The notes: a model not told the origin generated them from the letters alone. A stretch of DNA of 64,000 bases from Burkholderiales bacterium (GCA_016790165.1 JAEUPL010000011.1:124001-188000); one strand, 5' to 3'. Positions 50,854 to 61,937 are shown, counted from the stretch's first letter. Made by a program: numbers and translations.

Positions 50854-53040
50854 ATGAAGCTTAAGCTTGGCAAAGTTTTCGGGGGCGAGGGTGCGCGGCC
50901 GGCAACGGAGATTCCCACGGTAGTGGCGGCACCGCTGGCCGGGGACACCGGTATCGCCGAGGCCAGCACAGCTGACGGCACATCGGTTGTAGAACAGCTC
51001 AGGGTGGCTGCACGAGATGGCAAGACGGCGCGGCAACTGCCGCTGATCGGCCATCTACCGACGCAGAAGCAGTTCCAGTACCTTGCCATCGCGCTGGCAG
51101 TCACTTTCTTGCTGATGCTCGCAAGTTTCGCTTACTACGCAATCGAAGCCCGCAAGAACGAAGCCCAGACCCGTGCGGCCACGGAAATGCAAATGCTGGC
51201 ACAGCGTCTGGCGCGCGGTGGTGCGCAGTCGGAGATGGGGGGCGCGGCGGGCTTTGATGCGTTGCAGTCAAGCCGCGATCAGTTCCGAGGTAACCTCAAA
51301 GCACTGTCCTCGGGCGGCGAGCTGCGCGGCATCTCCGTGAACGAACCGCAAGGCGAGGCGGTGCGCGGTGCAGTCGCTGATCTCGAAAAGCGCTGGTCAC
51401 AAGTGGACGGCAAGGTGGACGAATTGCTGGCGGCGCGCCCCATTTTGACGTCACTGTCGCAGGCGGTTACCAACGTTAACCAAGGTAATCAGAGCCTGCT
51501 CGAATTGGCAGAACAACTCGCAACGCAAATGGGTGCGAGCGGCGGTCGTGAAGTCTCGCTGGCCAATAACCTCGTGATGCTGACACAGCGCATCGCAAAA
51601 AATGCAAACGCGTTGATCGGCGACGAAGTGGATTCCGACGTCGCGTTCCTGCTCGGCAAGGACACTGCCACTTTCCGCGACATCGTGAACGGCCTTCAGC
51701 AAGGCAGTGATGCGTTGCGCGTCAGCCCGGTGCGTGATCCGGAGGCGCGGCAGACCCTGACGGAGCTGGGTACCAAGTTTCAGGATACTGAAAAGCGCCT
51801 GATCGACGTGCTGCGATCGATGCCGAAACTGCTCGCCGGCAAGCAGGCCGCCAAAGTCATTACCACGGAAGCCGAGCCGCTCATGGCGTCAGCCCAAAAG
51901 CTCGCCTCCAGCTATGAAGGAAGTACGTCGACCTGGGCGCTCTGGGTCGCCGGATTGCTTGGCGTTCTGTCGCTGCTGTTGGGCGGCGCCCTGGCCTCCC
52001 TCTTCCTGAACGAAGCGCGAGTGCGAGCCGCCGAAAACGAGCGGGAGAACCAGCGCAACCAAGAGGCCATTCTGCGCCTTCTCAATGAAATGGGCACGTT
52101 GGCGGACGGCGATCTGACGGTGAAGGCCAGCGTGACGGAAGATGTGACAGGGGCTATCGCTGATTCGATCAACTTCACCGTGGACGAGTTGCGCAAGGTG
52201 GTGACGGACATCAATGCCACAACCGGCGAGGTGACCGGTGCAACGCAAGCGGCGCAGGCAATTTCGCAGCGCCTGTATCAGGCGTCGCAGCGGCAGTCTG
52301 GCGAGATCCAGCGTTCGAGCGCATTGGTGCTGCAAATGGCGCAGTCGATCGGTGAGGTGTCGGCCTCGGCGACGCAGGGCGCCCGAGTCGCAGAACAGTC
52401 GCTGGCTGCTGCCGAACAGGGTTCACGCGCGGTGCAGAACCAGATTGCGGGCATGAACGAAATTCGCGCACAAATTCAGGAAAGCTCGAAACGCATCAAG
52501 CGGCTTGGCGAAAGCTCGCAGGAGATCGGCGAAATCGTTGAACTGATTTCCGACATTACTGAGCAAACAAACGTTTTGGCGTTGAATGCGGCCATTCAGG
52601 CGGCGTCCGCCGGCGAGGCAGGGCGCGGGTTTACTGTGGTTGCGGAGGAGGTGCAGCGACTCGCGGAACGCTCCGCTGAAGCGACCAAGCAGATCGAAGC
52701 ACTCGTGCGCGCCATTCAGGCTGATACGCAGGACGCCGTGAACGCGATGGAAAAGACGACGCAGGGGGTGGTTGAAGGAACTCGCCTCTCCGACGCGGCC
52801 GGTCAGGCCCTGTCCGAGATCAGTCGCGTGTCGCGCGATCTGGCGGGCCTCGTGGGCAATATTTCGGCGCAAACGCAAACGCAGTCAGCGTCAGTGTCCG
52901 AGGTGACGCGTGGCATGCAGGACATTTTGGCGGTTACGGAAGAAACTTCCCGCGGTACGCAACAAACGAACGTATCCATTGATGAACTCGGCCGACTTGC
53001 GCAGACGCTGCGTAGCTCAGTGGCCGGCTTCAAGGTGTAG
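50854..53040 (+). CDS. pilJ: Methyl-accepting chemotaxis protein PilJ
   Basis: 728 aa. Two transmembrane helices (near residues 70-92 and 360-385) enclose a periplasmic region with two PilJ-type helical segments ([39 protein letters not shown]). HAMP-like segment, then the cytoplasmic signalling hairpin with tip [20 protein letters not shown] and [20 protein letters not shown]. Receptor of the twitching pathway. Confidence 0.94.
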   Translation: MKLKLGKVFGGEGARPATEIPTVVAAPLAGDTGIAEASTADGTSVVEQLRVAARDGKTARQLPLIGHLPTQKQFQYLAIALAVTFLLMLASFAYYAIEARKNEAQTRAATEMQMLAQRLARGGAQSEMGGAAGFDALQSSRDQFRGNLKALSSGGELRGISVNEPQGEAVRGAVADLEKRWSQVDGKVDELLAARPILTSLSQAVTNVNQGNQSLLELAEQLATQMGASGGREVSLANNLVMLTQRIAKNANALIGDEVDSDVAFLLGKDTATFRDIVNGLQQGSDALRVSPVRDPEARQTLTELGTKFQDTEKRLIDVLRSMPKLLAGKQAAKVITTEAEPLMASAQKLASSYEGSTSTWALWVAGLLGVLSLLLGGALASLFLNEARVRAAENERENQRNQEAILRLLNEMGTLADGDLTVKASVTEDVTGAIADSINFTVDELRKVVTDINATTGEVTGATQAAQAISQRLYQASQRQSGEIQRSSALVLQMAQSIGEVSASATQGARVAEQSLAAAEQGSRAVQNQIAGMNEIRAQIQESSKRIKRLGESSQEIGEIVELISDITEQTNVLALNAAIQAASAGEAGRGFTVVAEEVQRLAERSAEATKQIEALVRAIQADTQDAVNAMEKTTQGVVEGTRLSDAAGQALSEISRVSRDLAGLVGNISAQTQTQSASVSEVTRGMQDILAVTEETSRGTQQTNVSIDELGRLAQTLRSSVAGFKV

Positions 53041-53060
53041 CACGGCAAGGACTGCGCATC

Positions 53061-56000
53061 GTGGCAATTGATATTCCGCTCGAACTCGACAGCGGCCCGA
53101 TTACCTGGGTTAAGGCGGAAATCGACAGCGCGCTGATTCGCGCGCTGGAAAACATTGAGCGTTTGCGCTCAACCCCCACCGAAGAACTCAAGGTCGCAGT
53201 TCGGTCGGATTTGCATCAGGTTTCGGGCGCTTTCGAACTGGTCGGAATTGAAGGTCTGGCGATCCTGATCCAGGAATTCGAAAGGCACTTCGCACCGGAA
53301 ATCGGCGTCGTGCCGCGTGAGTCGCTCGACCTCGTGGATCGAGCGTGCCGACGTCTGCTGTCGCATTTGAAGGAAATGGCCAGCGGCACGCCACCGGTGC
53401 CGCTTCGCTTCATTTCAGAATACCTCGCGCTCGGCAAATTGAGGGGCGCCAAGTACGGTCCGGCAGACCTGTTCTTCCCCGATTTGTCACGCAAACCAGC
53501 TCGTCTGGAAAGCGGTCAATCGCCGGAGCCGTCGCGCATGCCGTCGTTCCTGTTGCGGCAACGGCGCGACTTCCAGCACGGATTGCTGCAGTGGTTGCGC
53601 GGCAGCGGCGAAGGACTTGAACAGATGCGCCGGGTCATCGCCGAGATCGAGTCGGCGTACCCGCTGCCTTCGCAGCGATCATTCTGGTGGGCGACACATG
53701 CCCTGCTGGAAGCCATCCGCAGCGGCGTGCTGGAGCCGATGAATGCGCACAAGCAATTGATGGCTCGAATCGACCTGCAGATGCGGCGCTTTGTCGAAGG
53801 TTCGACGCGCGTTGCGGATCGCCTGCGGCGCGAAGTGCTATACCACGTGGCACGCGCACGGAATCACAACCCGCTGGTGGACGAAGTCAAGAAGCTCTAC
53901 GAGCTGGACGTCCTCGTGCCGAAGCGCATTCCCCGTGAAATCGACGTGGTCGCGCTACAGCCCGCAATAGACAATATCAATGCGGTGGTGGCGCGATGCA
54001 AAGAGGCGTGGAGTAACGTCAACGCGGGCCGCAGCAATGCGCATGCCAAGTTGCGCGATGCGACGGCACAGCTGCCGGTTGCGTGTGACGGACTGCGCTT
54101 GCCGGAGTTTGCGGCGCTGGCGCGCGGCATTGCGCAGGCTGCTGCCGGCGTGGCCGATGGCAAGCCGGTGACCGAAGACTTGTCGATCGAATTTGCGACC
54201 AGCCTGATCCTGGTTGAGATGGCCATGGAGCATATCGCGGCGCCACCTGCGACGCTCCGTGCGCAGATTGATCGCGCCCTGCAGCGGCTCAACTACGCCG
54301 CCAGCAACGTGCCGATTCCGGAGGAGTTGCGGAGCGACCACGAGGACAATTCCCTCATTCGCCTCGCCAACGAACGGCAGACGATTGCCCACGTATCACG
54401 GGAAATCCGCGCCAATATGCGCCTCGTCGAACAAGCACTGGACACGGTCTTCCGCGACCACAGTGCCGTCGACGAACTCAAACCTGTTCCATCGCTGCTC
54501 GGCCAGGTTTCGGGCGCGATGCGCATGCTGGGCTGGAACGACGCGAACGACTTGCTCAATGCGACATCCGAGCGCCTGATTGAGGCTATACGCGGCCGCA
54601 GCGCGCTCGAAACGCACGACATCGACGCCCTTGCCGACGTGCTGGCTGGATTGAGTTTCTACGTTGACGTGCGCGAGCGCCGCGAAAAGGACGCGGACGA
54701 AATCCTGGCACGTCTCCAACGGCGACTGGCCGGCGAATCCGCCGACAAACTACGGGTCGTCGACGAGGAAAGCGTTGAAGCGTCTCTGGCGGAACGCCAG
54801 CGCCAGCTCCGGGCGCTCGCGCGTGTGCTGCAAGATGAGGGAGACAGTGGCGAGCTTCGCGGCGCGCTGCGCGCGACGCTTGACGGCATTCGTCAGGATG
54901 CCGAGCTGATCTCCGATGATCGACTGTCGGCGTCCGCTGTTCATGCCCTGCATGAAATCGATCGCGACGGTGAGCTGGATGATGCCCTGAAAGCAGCGGT
55001 CGCGGCGGTCGCCGGCTCTGGCGTCGCCGCGCCACCCGTATCTGCAGAAACGACGAGACTCGTCGAGTCCCGTGCCGAAGAGCGCGACAGTGCCTTGCTC
55101 GATATCTTCACCGAGGAAGCTGGGGACGTCGTCGAATCGGTAGGCGCCCAGCTCGCCGAGCTGCGATCGCATCGTGATCAGCGCAGCGTGCTAACGGACA
55201 TCCGTCGCGCTTTCCACACCCTCAAGGGCAGCGGTCGCATGGTCGGCCAAAGTGATCTGGCGGAAGCGGCGTGGCGGGTTGAGCGCGTACTGAATCGTGC
55301 GCTCGAACAGGATCGGCCGGCCAGTGACGCTGAACTGCAATTGATTGACGTCGCATACTCGCAATTTGGCGTGTGGGTGGCGGCGTTGCGATCCGGGCAG
55401 CCGCTAGCCGTCGACGTTGCAGCGTTTGACGCACAGATTGAACGCTGCGCAGCAGGCTTGGACGTGCAAACGCCGGCACCGGCAGGCGCGGCACCACACA
55501 ACACGCCTGAACCACCGGCGGGTCTGAGCCTCAGCGCACCGGCGCCCGTGATCGCTGATATCGTGCCGACATTTAACTGGCCGTCAGGTGAGCCGGATTG
55601 GGCCGCGCCAACCGCGGAGGTGTCGCTGCCCACGCTTGAGCTGGCGGCGGAGCACCAAGACCTGCACTCGGTGCTTGACGCATACGACGACGAACTGAAC
55701 ATTCTCGGCGTGCGCGTGTCGCGGGCACTGTTCGCCATCCTCACGGACGAAACCCGAGTTCACTTGCAGACGCTGGAATACGAACTGACGCTCATGCAGT
55801 TCGACCCGACCATGACGCCCAGTGATGCAATGGTTCGGGCAAGCCACACGCTTTGCGGAATACATCGCACGGCGGGCTTTGCTGCCATTGGCGATTTCGC
55901 TGGTTTGCTCGAGAGCGCACTGATGTCGGTACGACGCTGCGGTCGCGGCGACCAGACGTTGACCACTCTCTCGGCGGCGGTGCAGTGCCTGCGTACCTCG

Positions 56001-59000
56001 ACCTTGCGCCTGCAAGCTCATTCAGCGCTCTCCGCAGAGGAAATCGCCGATCAGGAGTTTGCGACGCTGCAATTGCAGGCCTTGATCGCAGAGACTGGTA
56101 GCCCGGTGCATGGCGTGGAGGCGGAGCTTGCCGCGCAAACGCACGCCGAAGAGCAGCAGTCGCTTGCGGGGTTGACGGGTGGCATCGAAGCATCACCCCA
56201 TCCTGACGGAGCCGTTACAGGGCCGAAGGCGCACGCTTCGGCGACCGAATCGCCGCCATTGACTGTGCTCGCAGCGAGCACCGAAGTGGTGGCAGTAGCT
56301 GACCCGCCGCCGTTGGCTTCGCCTGTAGCATCCGCGGCGGACTCACCGCATGCCTCGCCCTTGGCTGCGTCATCCGGTGAGTCGACGACAGTCACGCCAC
56401 CGACTCCCGATCACCCGGATGTCGCCGCTATCGTGCCGGCAGCGCAGCCGACCACTGGGACGTCCGCACGACCTGGCAGTGCCGCCGCGCTTGCGGCTGC
56501 GGCGGCTGTATCGGGTGTCGTCGCTTCGAGTCTGACGGCTGCAATTCATGAACCGGAACGCGGTGAACGTTCTCAGACATCGGCGGTAACGACGCCGATT
56601 GCGCCCGCACGAGCGATCGAAGATCCGTTGCGCGATGTCCACGACGACCTCGACGAGCAAGTGCTGCCTATCTTTCTTGAGGAGGCGCAAGATCTCTTTC
56701 CGCGCGCGGGCGAGCAGGTTAATGCCTGGCGCCGCGACCGGCAAACCGCCGCGCACGCGGAAGCCCTCAAACGCACGCTGCACACGCTAAAGGGCAGCGC
56801 GCGCATGGCGGGCGCCATGCGTTTGGGCGAACTGGCGCACGGGCTGGAGACTCGTCTGCTGGAGGTGCAGGGCGCGCCGACAGCGGCGGTATTCGACGGG
56901 TTCGATGAGTCGCTCGACGACATGGCATACCTGCTCGAGCGACTGACCCATGGCGAGAGTGACGTGATTTTGCCGCGCTTTGCGCCCGAGTCGTCACCCG
57001 CTGCGCAAGTCGCGCCCGTGCCACCCGACACGACTGTTGGCGGCGCAGAAATGGCGACGACCGCTCCGATCAGCGCAGGCGAGTCACCCACGCCGACAGC
57101 GACGGTGCCAATGGTGCGCGTCGCGCCGACGGCGCCTTCGATCACGGAGATCGCGCAACGGCTCGCACTGCGTCAGACAGCCACGGCGGCGGCGCCTGCA
57201 GTTGCCGAGACGCCCGAGGCCGCCGCCGCAATCCTGCGTGTGCGAAGCGACGCCGTCGAGCAATTGGCCGACGAGGCGGGCGAGATTTCCATCACGCGGT
57301 CACGCATCGAAGCCGAAATGCGCAACCTCAAGGGTGGGTTGCTTGATCTGACGTCGTCCGTAGTGCGCTTGCGTGGCCAGTTGCGTGAAATCGAAATTCA
57401 GGGCGAGTCGCAGATTCAATCCCGACTTGACCAGGAGTCGCAATTCGATCCGCTGGAATTCGATCGCTACACCCGTTTCCAGGAATTGACTCGCGGCTTG
57501 GCCGAAGGCGTCAACGACGTTGCGACGGTGCAGCAAAGCCTTCTGAAGAATCTGTCCGACGCCGAGAACGCGCTGTCGACGCAAACCCGGCTATCGCGCT
57601 CAGTGCAGTTGCGTCTGCAGACGATGCGCACCGTGCCGTTCGCCAATCTTTCGGATCGCCTTTACCGTGTGCTGCGACAGACGGCGAAGGACGTCAAGAA
57701 GCGCGCCAACCTTGATATTCGCGGCGGCCGCATCGAGATTGACCGCAGCGTGCTGGAGCGGCTGACACCCGTGCTCGAGCACCTCGTGCGCAATGCACTG
57801 GCGCATGGGATCGAGCCGCAGGATGTTCGCCAGCAGCGCAACAAGCCGGAGATCGGCGAGTTGACGCTGAGCGTACGCCAGCAGGGCAACGAGGTTGCGA
57901 TCTCGCTCGCCGATGACGGCGACGGCATCGCGCTGGATCGTGTTCGTGCGCGGGCGGTCGCGACGGGTTTACTTGCGGCTGACGAAGCCGTTAGCGAGTC
58001 ACGTTTGCTCGAGTTCATTTTCCAGTCCGGATTCTCGACCTCGGAGGAGGTGACCGCGGTTGCTGGTCGCGGCGTCGGTATGGATGTCGTGCGTAGCGAG
58101 GTGACCGCGCTCGGTGGCCGCGTTGATGTGCGTTCGCAAACGGGTCTGGGCACAACGTTCACGCTTTCGGTGCCTCTCACGCTGGCAGTGACGCAGGTGT
58201 TGCTGGTAGGCGTAGGCAAAGCGACGTTCGGCATCCCGTCGTCGATTGTTGAGCAGGTGCGTCAGATACCGATCGCTGAACGCACCGCCGCAGCCGCGGC
58301 CGGCAGTCTGCAACACGTCGGTCAGACAGTGCCGTACCGCACCTTCGCAGCGCTGGCGCAGATCGCTGCGACGCCCGGCGTGCAGCGCACGGCGCCCGTG
58401 TTGATCGTCCGCTCCGGTGAATTGATGGTGGCCGTCGAAGTGGACCGCATCATCAACAACCAGGAAGTGGTCGCCAAGCCCTACGGCCCGCAGCTTGCGC
58501 GCGTACCGGGGCTGGTGGGCCTCACGGTGCTGGCGAATGGCATGATTACGCCGCTGATGAATCCGGTCAACCTGATGTTGACGCAGGAAGCAGGCGCCGT
58601 GGTGCAACAGACATCGGTCGCGCCTGAGGTTGCAAGCCTTATTGTCACCACACAGGTGGAAGACCACGCCGCGAAGGAAGTGTCGCTACCGCGCGAAACC
58701 GCGACGACGGCACCGCTGGTCGCACCCGAGGTCGACGACGTTGTTTCTGCCGTGATGCCGCCCGCCGTGGATGTCCCGGCAGCGCTTGATGGCCTGCTCG
58801 CCTTCGAGGACTCGTTGGCCGACGCCTCGACCCGCGTCGCGCCTGCGCCGCACGTTGCCACGGTGACCCCCTTGACGCCGCATACGCCGGTCAATTTGCC
58901 GGAGGCAACGATTGCACCACGCATACCTGTCGTGCTTGTCGTCGACGACTCGCTGACGGTACGCAAAATTACTTCGCGCCTTCTGGAACGCGAAGGCTAT

Positions 59001-59294
59001 CGCGCGCTCACGGCGAAAGACGGGCTTGATGCATTGCAGGTGCTTGCCGACAACAACCCCGACGTGATTCTGCTCGACATCGAGATGCCGCGCATGGATG
59101 GTTTTGAGTTTACCAAGACCATCAAGGCCGACAATCGGCAAAACAACATTCCGATCATCATGATCACGTCTCGTACGGCCGAGAAGCACCGCAGCCACGC
59201 GATGGAGCTGGGTGTGAACGAGTATCTCGGCAAACCGTATCAGGACGAACAACTGCTCGCGCTTGTTGCACAGTACGCCGGGAAGCCTGCCTGA
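53061..59294 (+). CDS. pilL: Hybrid chemosensory histidine kinase ChpA/PilL
   Basis: 2077 aa, GTG start. N-terminal FimL-like/HPt-like region (about 1-580), HPt domain with H719 (FHTLKGSGRM), a degenerate HPt-like segment near 929 (SHTLCGIHRTAGF), Pro/Ala-rich linkers, HPt with H1240 (LHTLKGSARM), dimerisation coiled coil, ATPase (LEHLVRNALAHG near 1575; DDGDGIAL; GRGVGMDVV), CheW-like domain (about 1712-1850) and a C-terminal REC with acceptor D2006 (VILLDIEMPRMDG). Controls pilus extension and retraction through PilG and PilH. pilK and chpB/chpC are not found in this operon. Confidence 0.94.
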   Translation: MAIDIPLELDSGPITWVKAEIDSALIRALENIERLRSTPTEELKVAVRSDLHQVSGAFELVGIEGLAILIQEFERHFAPEIGVVPRESLDLVDRACRRLLSHLKEMASGTPPVPLRFISEYLALGKLRGAKYGPADLFFPDLSRKPARLESGQSPEPSRMPSFLLRQRRDFQHGLLQWLRGSGEGLEQMRRVIAEIESAYPLPSQRSFWWATHALLEAIRSGVLEPMNAHKQLMARIDLQMRRFVEGSTRVADRLRREVLYHVARARNHNPLVDEVKKLYELDVLVPKRIPREIDVVALQPAIDNINAVVARCKEAWSNVNAGRSNAHAKLRDATAQLPVACDGLRLPEFAALARGIAQAAAGVADGKPVTEDLSIEFATSLILVEMAMEHIAAPPATLRAQIDRALQRLNYAASNVPIPEELRSDHEDNSLIRLANERQTIAHVSREIRANMRLVEQALDTVFRDHSAVDELKPVPSLLGQVSGAMRMLGWNDANDLLNATSERLIEAIRGRSALETHDIDALADVLAGLSFYVDVRERREKDADEILARLQRRLAGESADKLRVVDEESVEASLAERQRQLRALARVLQDEGDSGELRGALRATLDGIRQDAELISDDRLSASAVHALHEIDRDGELDDALKAAVAAVAGSGVAAPPVSAETTRLVESRAEERDSALLDIFTEEAGDVVESVGAQLAELRSHRDQRSVLTDIRRAFHTLKGSGRMVGQSDLAEAAWRVERVLNRALEQDRPASDAELQLIDVAYSQFGVWVAALRSGQPLAVDVAAFDAQIERCAAGLDVQTPAPAGAAPHNTPEPPAGLSLSAPAPVIADIVPTFNWPSGEPDWAAPTAEVSLPTLELAAEHQDLHSVLDAYDDELNILGVRVSRALFAILTDETRVHLQTLEYELTLMQFDPTMTPSDAMVRASHTLCGIHRTAGFAAIGDFAGLLESALMSVRRCGRGDQTLTTLSAAVQCLRTSTLRLQAHSALSAEEIADQEFATLQLQALIAETGSPVHGVEAELAAQTHAEEQQSLAGLTGGIEASPHPDGAVTGPKAHASATESPPLTVLAASTEVVAVADPPPLASPVASAADSPHASPLAASSGESTTVTPPTPDHPDVAAIVPAAQPTTGTSARPGSAAALAAAAAVSGVVASSLTAAIHEPERGERSQTSAVTTPIAPARAIEDPLRDVHDDLDEQVLPIFLEEAQDLFPRAGEQVNAWRRDRQTAAHAEALKRTLHTLKGSARMAGAMRLGELAHGLETRLLEVQGAPTAAVFDGFDESLDDMAYLLERLTHGESDVILPRFAPESSPAAQVAPVPPDTTVGGAEMATTAPISAGESPTPTATVPMVRVAPTAPSITEIAQRLALRQTATAAAPAVAETPEAAAAILRVRSDAVEQLADEAGEISITRSRIEAEMRNLKGGLLDLTSSVVRLRGQLREIEIQGESQIQSRLDQESQFDPLEFDRYTRFQELTRGLAEGVNDVATVQQSLLKNLSDAENALSTQTRLSRSVQLRLQTMRTVPFANLSDRLYRVLRQTAKDVKKRANLDIRGGRIEIDRSVLERLTPVLEHLVRNALAHGIEPQDVRQQRNKPEIGELTLSVRQQGNEVAISLADDGDGIALDRVRARAVATGLLAADEAVSESRLLEFIFQSGFSTSEEVTAVAGRGVGMDVVRSEVTALGGRVDVRSQTGLGTTFTLSVPLTLAVTQVLLVGVGKATFGIPSSIVEQVRQIPIAERTAAAAAGSLQHVGQTVPYRTFAALAQIAATPGVQRTAPVLIVRSGELMVAVEVDRIINNQEVVAKPYGPQLARVPGLVGLTVLANGMITPLMNPVNLMLTQEAGAVVQQTSVAPEVASLIVTTQVEDHAAKEVSLPRETATTAPLVAPEVDDVVSAVMPPAVDVPAALDGLLAFEDSLADASTRVAPAPHVATVTPLTPHTPVNLPEATIAPRIPVVLVVDDSLTVRKITSRLLEREGYRALTAKDGLDALQVLADNNPDVILLDIEMPRMDGFEFTKTIKADNRQNNIPIIMITSRTAEKHRSHAMELGVNEYLGKPYQDEQLLALVAQYAGKPA

Positions 59295-59326
59295 CCCGCG
59301 CCAAGGCGGTCGGCGGCGAATGCATT

Positions 59327-59667
59327 GAAGTCGGCCTGTAGGCCGGGTTCTGTCGCCACCCGGTGTGACCCGTTGTGGCGCAGCAGTCATTCCTCTAGGC
59401 CCACCGTTGCCGATGGGCTCAAGCTACCTACCCGCACGCTCCGACGAGCCGCCTTGGGTGAGCGATTGCTCGCTCACGGCGCATGCCTATTTGGTATTGC
59501 TCCGGGTAGAGGTTGCCGCGTTTCACCGTAACTGAATACGCTCGTCTCTGTGGCCCTGGTCCTCACCTCGCGGTGGATGGCTGTTAGCCACTACCCTGCT
59601 CTGCGGAGCCCGGACCTTCCTCCCGTTGCGGGTGACCCCAACAACCAGCGACTGCCCGGCCGACTTC
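59327..59667 (-). ncRNA. rnpB: RNase P RNA, bacterial type A
   Basis: About 341 nt on the minus strand. The ends pair (GAAGTCGGCCGGGCAG at the 5' side; GGCCTACAGGCCGACTTC at the 3' side). Universal core segments present: GGAGGAAGGTCCGGGCTCC, GCAGAGCAGGGTAGTGGCTAACAGCC, AGAGGAATGACTGCTG and ACAGAACCCGGCC. Catalytic RNA of the tRNA 5'-processing enzyme. Convergent with chpA. Confidence 0.95.
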
Positions 59668-59728
59668 AGACAGGATTATCGACGATGGGCGTGATGCGCC
59701 GCGCACTCGATGCCGCACACCGGTCAAT

Positions 59729-59844
59729 GGCTTTTTGCACTTGTCGAGCACCAGGCGGTCGATACAGCCGAAAAAATCATCAAGTCGACAAGGATCAGGA
59801 ACGGCCGCAAACGCCCGTGCAACGGTCGTTCGCGCAAAAAAGCT
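59729..59844 (-). repeat. Dispersed palindromic repeat, copy D
   Basis: Same orientation as copy B and inverted relative to A: GGCTTTTTGCACTTGTCGA at the left, GGCGGTCG, a central CAAGTCGAC, then AACGGCCG...CAACGGTCGTT and AAAAAAGCTG at the right. More diverged than A and B. Between puuD and rnpB. Confidence 0.6.
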
Positions 59845-59882
59845 GAATCCAGGCGCATGGAGAGGATGCCAATGTGCTTTGC

Positions 59883-61058
59883 TCAATCAAGCGGCGCACC
59901 TGCGCCTACCCACGCGGCGAGCTTGGCGCGCTCCTCTTCGGTCATCTGTGTGGCGTTGTTGAGCGGCATCAGGCGCGCAACCACCGTCTGTTGCATCATC
60001 GCCTGAGCATTCTTCGCAATCAGTTCGGGCGTGTGCAGCTGGATGTTCTTGGACACCACGGCGGCGTTGTGGCACATCTGGCAGCGTTGCGCGACGATCG
60101 TTTGTACCTCGGCAAATTTCGGCACGGCGACGGCCTTGCTCGGTGGCGGCGCAATCCAGACGGCGACGCCGGCCAGCACGGCACTGCCGAGGATGAAGTA
60201 CTTGTAGTCGCGCTTGCCTTTGTGTTTCAACACGAAGAACTGCCGGATCAACGCCCCGGCCAGCATGATGAGCGTCAGCACCAGCCAATTGTTCGGCGCG
60301 CTGTAGGTCATGCTGTAATGATTCGACAGCATGGCGAATAGCACGGGCAGCGTGAAGTAAGTGTTGTGCACACTGCGCTGTTTGGCGCGCATCGGGTGTG
60401 CCGGGTCGGGCTTTTGCCCCGATTTCATTGCCGCGACGGTCTTCTTCTGGCCCGGAATGATTACCATCAGCACGTTGGCGCTCATCGCCGTCGCGAGCAT
60501 GGCGCCGGTGAGCAGGAAGGCTGCGCGACCGGCAAACAAGTGGCACGCGATGTAGGTCGCAACGATCACATAGACAAACACCAGGGCGCCGACGATCAGA
60601 TCACCGTTCTTGCGCTGACCGAAAACGCGGCAGATGCCGTCGTAGACCACCCAGCCCATGATGAGATAAACGAGCGACGCCACAATGGCGGCAGCCGAAG
60701 AACCCCAGGCAAAGACGTTCTTGTCAATCAGGAACGTCTGCGCATTGAACAGGTAAAGCACAACGAACAGCGCGAACCCACTCATCCACGTCCAGTAGCT
60801 CTCCCAGTAAAACCAGTGCAGGTGCTCCGGCAACTGCTTCGGAGCAACCATGTACTTTTGCGGGTTGTAGAACCCGCCGCCGTGCACTGCCCAGAGCTCG
60901 CCATCGACGCCCTTGTCCTTCAAGTCCTGCGCGGTCGGCTTGACCAGACTATTGTCGAGCCACACAAAATAGAACGACGAACCAATCCACGCGATGCCGG
61001 TGATCACGTGCAGCCAGCGCAGCAGCAGGTTCAGCCAGTCCCCGATATAGCTTTCCAC
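59883..61058 (-). CDS. puuD: Membrane urate hydroxylase with cytochrome c domain
   Basis: 391 aa. About eight or nine transmembrane helices after MESYIGDWLNLLLRWLHVITGIAWIGSSFYFVWLD, then a C-terminal cytochrome c domain with the haem motif C326-QM-C-H330. This is the PuuD architecture: membrane urate oxidation to 5-hydroxyisourate with electrons passed to the respiratory chain rather than to oxygen. The next two steps, uraH and uraD, are upstream in the same operon. Confidence 0.93.
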   Translation of the reverse strand: MESYIGDWLNLLLRWLHVITGIAWIGSSFYFVWLDNSLVKPTAQDLKDKGVDGELWAVHGGGFYNPQKYMVAPKQLPEHLHWFYWESYWTWMSGFALFVVLYLFNAQTFLIDKNVFAWGSSAAAIVASLVYLIMGWVVYDGICRVFGQRKNGDLIVGALVFVYVIVATYIACHLFAGRAAFLLTGAMLATAMSANVLMVIIPGQKKTVAAMKSGQKPDPAHPMRAKQRSVHNTYFTLPVLFAMLSNHYSMTYSAPNNWLVLTLIMLAGALIRQFFVLKHKGKRDYKYFILGSAVLAGVAVWIAPPPSKAVAVPKFAEVQTIVAQRCQMCHNAAVVSKNIQLHTPELIAKNAQAMMQQTVVARLMPLNNATQMTEEERAKLAAWVGAGAPLD

Positions 61059-61061
61059 GGT

Positions 61062-61412
61062 TCAGCTTCCCCGATACGTCGAATAGGTCCACGGCGAACA
61101 CACGAGCGGTACGTGATAGCTGCCACCGTCTTCGGCGATCCCGAAGTCAATGGGCACCACATCGACGAACGGCGGATCGGGCAGCGGTACACCTTTGCTT
61201 CGGAAATGCTCACCCACGTGAAACAGGAGTCGATAACGACCCCGCTTCACCTGGTCGTCTTTCAGTAACGGTGCATCGGTGCGCCCATCGGCATTGGTGC
61301 GTGTGGTGAGCAGCAGTTTGGGAACCGGGTCCATGCAATAGAGCTCGATCGCCACGTTGGCCGCCGGCCCGCCGTGCACCGTGTCGAGGATGTGAGTGGA
61401 GAGTTTGCCCAC
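61062..61412 (-). CDS. uraH: 5-hydroxyisourate hydrolase
   Basis: 116 aa transthyretin-like enzyme: LSTHILDTVHGGPAANVAIE, the catalytic His and Arg segments, and the C-terminal tetrapeptide YRGS that marks HIUases. Converts 5-hydroxyisourate to OHCU. Stop is 3 bases before puuD; 6 bases after uraD. Confidence 0.96.
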   Translation of the reverse strand: MGKLSTHILDTVHGGPAANVAIELYCMDPVPKLLLTTRTNADGRTDAPLLKDDQVKRGRYRLLFHVGEHFRSKGVPLPDPPFVDVVPIDFGIAEDGGSYHVPLVCSPWTYSTYRGS

Positions 61413-61418
61413 GCGCGC

Positions 61419-61937
61419 TTACTCCGTGATGATGTCGAGGAGGCGAAGCCGGGCGATTTCGCCCACCTGCATCAGATTATTGTTGAACTCCATCTCACGC
61501 GTGTTGAGCAACCGCGACTTGATGGCACCAAAGATGGCGCCCTGCGTGTTGTTGCGTGCGGCGATGATGAACGGAAAGCCGAACTTGTCGCGGTAGCGCG
61601 CATTCAACCCGCGCAACTGAGTGACGTCCTCGGCGGTCATGGCCGATAGGCCAGCTGCGGCTTGTTCACGCGTTGATTCGCTGGTGAGCGTGCCGGCGGC
61701 GGCCTCCTTGCCCGCCAGCTCGGGGTGCGCGTTCAGCAGCGCCAGCTTTTCATCACCGGAGGCTGACTGGACGGTCGCCACCAATGCGGCGTGAATAGCT
61801 GCCCGTGACACGAAGCCGGTGGCAGGCCGGAACGCAAACGCGCGCTCGGCGATCCATGGCGAATGCTCATAGACCGCACCGAATGCGGCGGAAAATTCGA
61901 CCGGGGAGAACTGATTGATTTGATGCAGCGTGGGCAT
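61419..61937 (-). CDS. uraD: OHCU decarboxylase
   Basis: 172 aa. Family features AFGAVYEHSPWIAERAF, LLNAHPELAGKEA, LNARYRDKFGFPFIIAARN and EIARLRLLDIITE. Produces S-allantoin in urate breakdown. Start chosen at MPTLHQINQFS. Followed closely by uraH and puuD. Confidence 0.95.
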   Translation of the reverse strand: MPTLHQINQFSPVEFSAAFGAVYEHSPWIAERAFAFRPATGFVSRAAIHAALVATVQSASGDEKLALLNAHPELAGKEAAAGTLTSESTREQAAAGLSAMTAEDVTQLRGLNARYRDKFGFPFIIAARNNTQGAIFGAIKSRLLNTREMEFNNNLMQVGEIARLRLLDIITE

